64,000 nucleotides of DNA from an uncultured Oscillospiraceae bacterium (GTDB taxonomy: Bacteria; Bacillota; Clostridia; Oscillospirales; Ruminococcaceae). The translations under genes were made by a program, and so were the position numbers. The notes under the pieces were generated by a model that did no database searches, was not told the origin of the DNA, and saw only the letters and a list, made by a program, of their open reading frames with translations. The stretch is from NCBI GenBank assembly GCA_910589145.1, contig CAJUSD010000004.1, positions 111,490 through 175,489 of the forward strand. Reading direction: 5' to 3'. The number at the start of each line of letters is the position of its first letter. Within the stretch, counting starts at the first letter, position 1. Below, one piece after another: positions 61,507 through 64,000 of the stretch.

Positions 61507-62079
61507 ATGGAAACAAACTTTGATGTACTAAAGGAGCAGGTATTGTCATGTACTGCCTGCGAGTTATGCAAGACAAGGCATAACGTTGTATTTGGGGACG
61601 GCGTGCCGGACGCGGAAGTAATGTTTATCGGAGAAGGCCCTGGCGAAAATGAAGATTTACAGGGCAAACCATTCGTAGGCCGTGCCGGACAGATGCTGGA
61701 TAAAATGTTAGCGGTTATAGACCTGGACCGGACTAAAAATATATATATTACCAATATGGTCAAATGCCGCCCGCCTCAAAACCGCGATCCCCTTCCCTCA
61801 GAACAGGAACAATGTATTGAATTTCTCCGCAACCAGGTCGCGATTATCCGTCCTAAAATTATAGTCTGCCTTGGACGGATTGCAGCCTGCCGCCTTATCT
61901 CGAAGGATTTCAAGGTCACAAAGCAGCATGGAATGTGGTTTGAAAAGAACGGGGTGCAGATGATGGGAACATATCATCCAGCCTCTTTGCTGCGGACTCC
62001 TGCGCAGAAGCCGGCGGCGTTTGAAGATTTTACAGCGCTTCGGGATAAGATCAAAGAAATCTGCACACATACATATTAA
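61507..62079 (+). CDS. Family 4 uracil-DNA glycosylase (Fe-S)
   Basis: 190 aa. Removes uracil from DNA. 4Fe-4S cysteines: CTAC at 15/18, then those in VKCRPPQNRDP and AACRLI-side residues; active-site motif GEGPGENEDLQGKPFVGRAG and C-terminal GTYHPASLLRTP. Length is typical. GAAAGGGACG precedes ATG 61507. It is 17 bases before icd and probably cotranscribed. Confidence 0.95.
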   Translation: METNFDVLKEQVLSCTACELCKTRHNVVFGDGVPDAEVMFIGEGPGENEDLQGKPFVGRAGQMLDKMLAVIDLDRTKNIYITNMVKCRPPQNRDPLPSEQEQCIEFLRNQVAIIRPKIIVCLGRIAACRLISKDFKVTKQHGMWFEKNGVQMMGTYHPASLLRTPAQKPAAFEDFTALRDKIKEICTHTY

Positions 62080-62096
62080 GAAAGAGGATTACATAA

Positions 62097-63308
62097 ATGG
62101 AAAAAATAAAAATGTCCACTCCTCTGGTTGAGATGGACGGAGACGAAATGACGCGGGTCATCTGGAAATGGATTAAGGAACAACTCATAACCCCTTTTGT
62201 AGACTTAAAAACAGAATACTATGACCTGGGCCTTCCCCACCGGGATGAAACAGGGGATCAGGTGACAATTGACGCCGCCAATGCCAACCAAAAATATGGC
62301 GTGTCTGTTAAATGTGCCACTATTACGCCCAATAGCCAGAGAATGAGTGAATACAAACTGCATCAAATGTGGAAAAGCCCCAATGGGACAATCCGGGCTA
62401 TTTTAGACGGAACCGTATTCCGCACCCCTATCCAGATTGCCCCAGTAAAACCAATTGTGAAAAACTGGAAAAAGCCGATCACAATTGCCCGTCATGCTTT
62501 TGGGGATATTTATAAGGCAACAGAATACCGCGTACCCGGAAAAGGGAAAGCCGAGTTAGTCTTTACTGGGGAAAACGGCGAAAGCTTCCGCGAAACCATA
62601 TATGATTTTGAAGGGCCTGGCGTAATTCAGGGATCTTTTAACAAAGACAGCTCTATTCGTTCCTTTGCCCATGCATGTTTTAAATATGCTTTTAGTTTAA
62701 AGCAGGATCTTTGGTTTTCAGCAAAAGACACGATTTCTAAAAAGTACGACCATACCTTTAAGGATATCTTCCAGGAAATTTATGAGGAATCCTATCAGTC
62801 TGATTTTGAAAAAAACGGGATCTCTTATTTTTATACTTTAATTGACGATGCTGTTGCCCGCGTTGTCCGCAGCGAGGGAGGATTTATCTGGGCCTGCAAA
62901 AATTACGACGGTGACGTTATGAGCGACATGCTTTCTACTGCCTTTGGGTCTTTGGCTATGATGACCAGCGTTTTAGTCAGCCCAGATGGGAAGTATGAAT
63001 ATGAAGCCGCCCATGGGACAGTTACACGCCATTATTACCGCTATTTGAAAGGTGAAAAAACTTCTACAAATCCCGTTGCTACTATTTTTGCCTGGAGCGG
63101 CGCTTTGCGCAAGCGGGGGGAATTAGATGGAAACCAGCCGCTTATGGCATATGCTGACGCATTGGAAAAAGCAACGCTGGATGTTTTAAATGCTGGGGTT
63201 ATGACCGGAGACCTTTGCAGTCTTTGCGAAGGGATTACCCCTAAAAAAGTCACTACAGAAAAATTTATTCTGGCTATCCGGGAAAAGTTGGAAAACATTT
63301 TAAATTAG
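62097..63308 (+). CDS. icd: NADP-dependent isocitrate dehydrogenase (type II)
   Basis: 403 aa, eukaryote-like homodimeric IDH: VEMDGDEMTRVIWKWIKE, CATITPNSQRMSEYKL (substrate loop), KSPNGTIRAILDGTVFR, DDAVARVVRSEGGFIWACKNYDGDVMSD (metal Asp region) and EAAHGTVTRHYYRY (NADP site). Forms 2-oxoglutarate from isocitrate, feeding glutamate and glutamine. AAGAGGATTA precedes ATG 62097. With the aconitase-family gene at 4407 it suggests a partial oxidative TCA branch. Confidence 0.96.
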   Translation: MEKIKMSTPLVEMDGDEMTRVIWKWIKEQLITPFVDLKTEYYDLGLPHRDETGDQVTIDAANANQKYGVSVKCATITPNSQRMSEYKLHQMWKSPNGTIRAILDGTVFRTPIQIAPVKPIVKNWKKPITIARHAFGDIYKATEYRVPGKGKAELVFTGENGESFRETIYDFEGPGVIQGSFNKDSSIRSFAHACFKYAFSLKQDLWFSAKDTISKKYDHTFKDIFQEIYEESYQSDFEKNGISYFYTLIDDAVARVVRSEGGFIWACKNYDGDVMSDMLSTAFGSLAMMTSVLVSPDGKYEYEAAHGTVTRHYYRYLKGEKTSTNPVATIFAWSGALRKRGELDGNQPLMAYADALEKATLDVLNAGVMTGDLCSLCEGITPKKVTTEKFILAIREKLENILN

Positions 63309-63370
63309 TATAAAATAACCTGTAGGTTTAAAGCCAAGGTGAAAACTGCTAAAGGCAAAGAAAAAGTTTT

Positions 63371-63408
63371 GGGAGCCAGGATGCTTTTAAAAAAGCATCC
63401 TGGCTCCC
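63371..63408 (+). terminator. Intrinsic terminator after icd
   Basis: GGGAGCCAGGATGCTTTT pairs perfectly with AAAAGCATCCTGGCTCCC around two bases. Confidence 0.82.
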
Positions 63409-63454
63409 GTTTCAGATTTTCTGAACAGATGTAACAACAGAGCAATCCCCTTAA

Positions 63455-63836
63455 ATTAACGTGAATTCGATAAGGCAAATTTGCGGGAAGAACCTCAGAC
63501 GGGAATAAGCTAAAGCGGATTAAAAAGGTTTCGGGTCCAGGGGGCTTTCCTAAAAAGCCCCCGGTCGCGTCCGCAGACGCGAAATACCCCAATCCACTGA
63601 AAAACAGCACAAGCAAAACGAAAGAGACAGAACCTTAAAAGTGTAGAAAATCCCGCCATTTCTTTTGTGGGAGCCACAGGCAAAGAATTTAGAACAGCTT
63701 CCAGGGGAATATATGGCGGGATTTTTAGCTGAAGGTTATCACTTGCAGCCAGCGAACAGCCAACGGCTGCTGAGATGGCGTCCCCTGAACCCTAAACCTT
63801 AAAATTAAGAAAGATTTTCATCGAACTCGCGTTAAT
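63455..63836 (+). repeat. Dispersed hairpin element R1, copy F (with inverted ends)
   Basis: 382 bp. Ends ATTAACGTGAATTCGAT and ATCGAACTCGCGTTAAT are inverted repeats (15 of 17). Inside: TTTGCGGGAAGAACCTCAGA, GCGGATTAAAAAGGTTTCGG, hairpin I (CAGGGGGCTTT/AAAGCCCCCGG), hairpin II (TCGCGTC-CGCA-GACGCGA), a long-range pair AAATCCCGCCAT...ATGGCGGGATTT, TTGCAGCCAGC, hairpin V (CAGCC/GGCTG), GATGGCGTCCC and AAAGATTTTCATCGAAC. It is the copy with the clearest borders. Confidence 0.87.
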
Positions 63837-63848
63837 TTACTGACACAG

Positions 63849-63965
63849 GGAAATCAATTTTGTGGAGATTTTGAGGTTGATGAGGCTGATATTGACAAAC
63901 ACCCCACCGGGGTGTTTGTCAGGGAAGGTGGAGAAAAAGGGAAGGTTCTTCTTTCTTTTTCTATC
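63849..63965 (-). repeat. Dispersed element R2, copy 3 (cut)
   Basis: Starts 12 bases after R1-F with GGAAATCAATTT and runs on the minus-strand sense of R2 through the GGGGTGTTTGTCA hairpin to CTATC, then loses similarity inside the pyrimidine-rich hairpin loop. The last 35 bases of the window are of unknown origin. Confidence 0.8.
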
Positions 63966-64000
63966 TGCGAATTGTCAAGTTAAGTGCAAAGATTTGTGGA

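Noticed and set aside
1..64000. CRISPR arrays, prophage, transposases, rRNA and tRNA genes
   Set aside because: I scanned both strands for regular short repeats, phage or transposase motifs and tRNA/rRNA signatures and found none I could support.

Overview
The window looks like chromosome of a Gram-positive, low-to-mid GC, gut-type anaerobic Firmicute (Clostridia, probably Oscillospiraceae/Ruminococcaceae-like; this is inferred from gene content, not from a search). Supporting signs are AGGAGG-type ribosome sites, consensus SigA promoters (TTGACA-17-TATAAT), the ylxM-ffh-rpsP-khpA cluster, rubrerythrin with PerR, an L10 leader before rplJ-rplL, and many intrinsic terminators. No rRNA, tRNA, CRISPR array, phage gene or transposase gene was found.

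Layout. 0.2-10 kb: an F420-ligase-like protein (+), then minus-strand units mnmA-HD protein, aconitase-family hydratase-cysK, floT, and vanY-type peptidase-DUF1801 protein. 10-13.4 kb: MYG1-family protein and a TetR-regulated MFS efflux unit with a textbook operator. 13.9-18.8 kb: two large glycoside hydrolases. 19-23.5 kb: a chemoreceptor and the SRP/ribosome cluster. 23.6-26.2 kb: NSS transporter and perR-rubrerythrin. 26.5-35.1 kb: a nitrogen/pyrimidine block with a glutamine-synthetase-N/pseudo-receiver/ANTAR protein, carA, a carB-dapF fusion and pyrG. 35.2-41.1 kb: MarR-MATE efflux and an alpha/alpha-toroid-like protein followed by GH3. 41.1-49.6 kb: AIM24 protein, rarA, a class B PBP, rplJL and a polar amino-acid ABC transporter. 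49.6-55.2 kb: a three-gene phosphorelay (receiver, hybrid kinase with HPt, hybrid kinase fused to DegV). 55.5-63.3 kb: uxuA, an alpha/beta hydrolase, a VTC/DUF4956/beta-solenoid envelope cluster, a family 4 uracil-DNA glycosylase and NADP isocitrate dehydrogenase.

Metabolic reading: the aconitase-family protein and isocitrate dehydrogenase could supply 2-oxoglutarate for glutamate/glutamine; glutamine feeds CarA and PyrG, and the GS-like ANTAR regulator sits directly in front of carA. DapF (peptidoglycan/lysine) is fused to CarB. Glycan use is covered by four proteins (two unusual GHs, GH3, UxuA).

The strongest unexplained signal lies between genes. Three families of non-coding dispersed elements occur (R1, ~190-405 bp, six copies; R2, ~320 bp, four copies including partial ones; M, 160 bp, two copies). 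All are chains of hairpins, and copies of the same hairpin differ in sequence while both arms change together, so pairing is kept. R1 and R2 share a hairpin module, R2 and M (and one R1 copy) have inverted termini, three R1 copies start at or just after a stop codon in the gene's own orientation, and two R2 copies end just upstream of consensus promoters. They look like non-autonomous mobile elements or structured RNAs under selection for folding.
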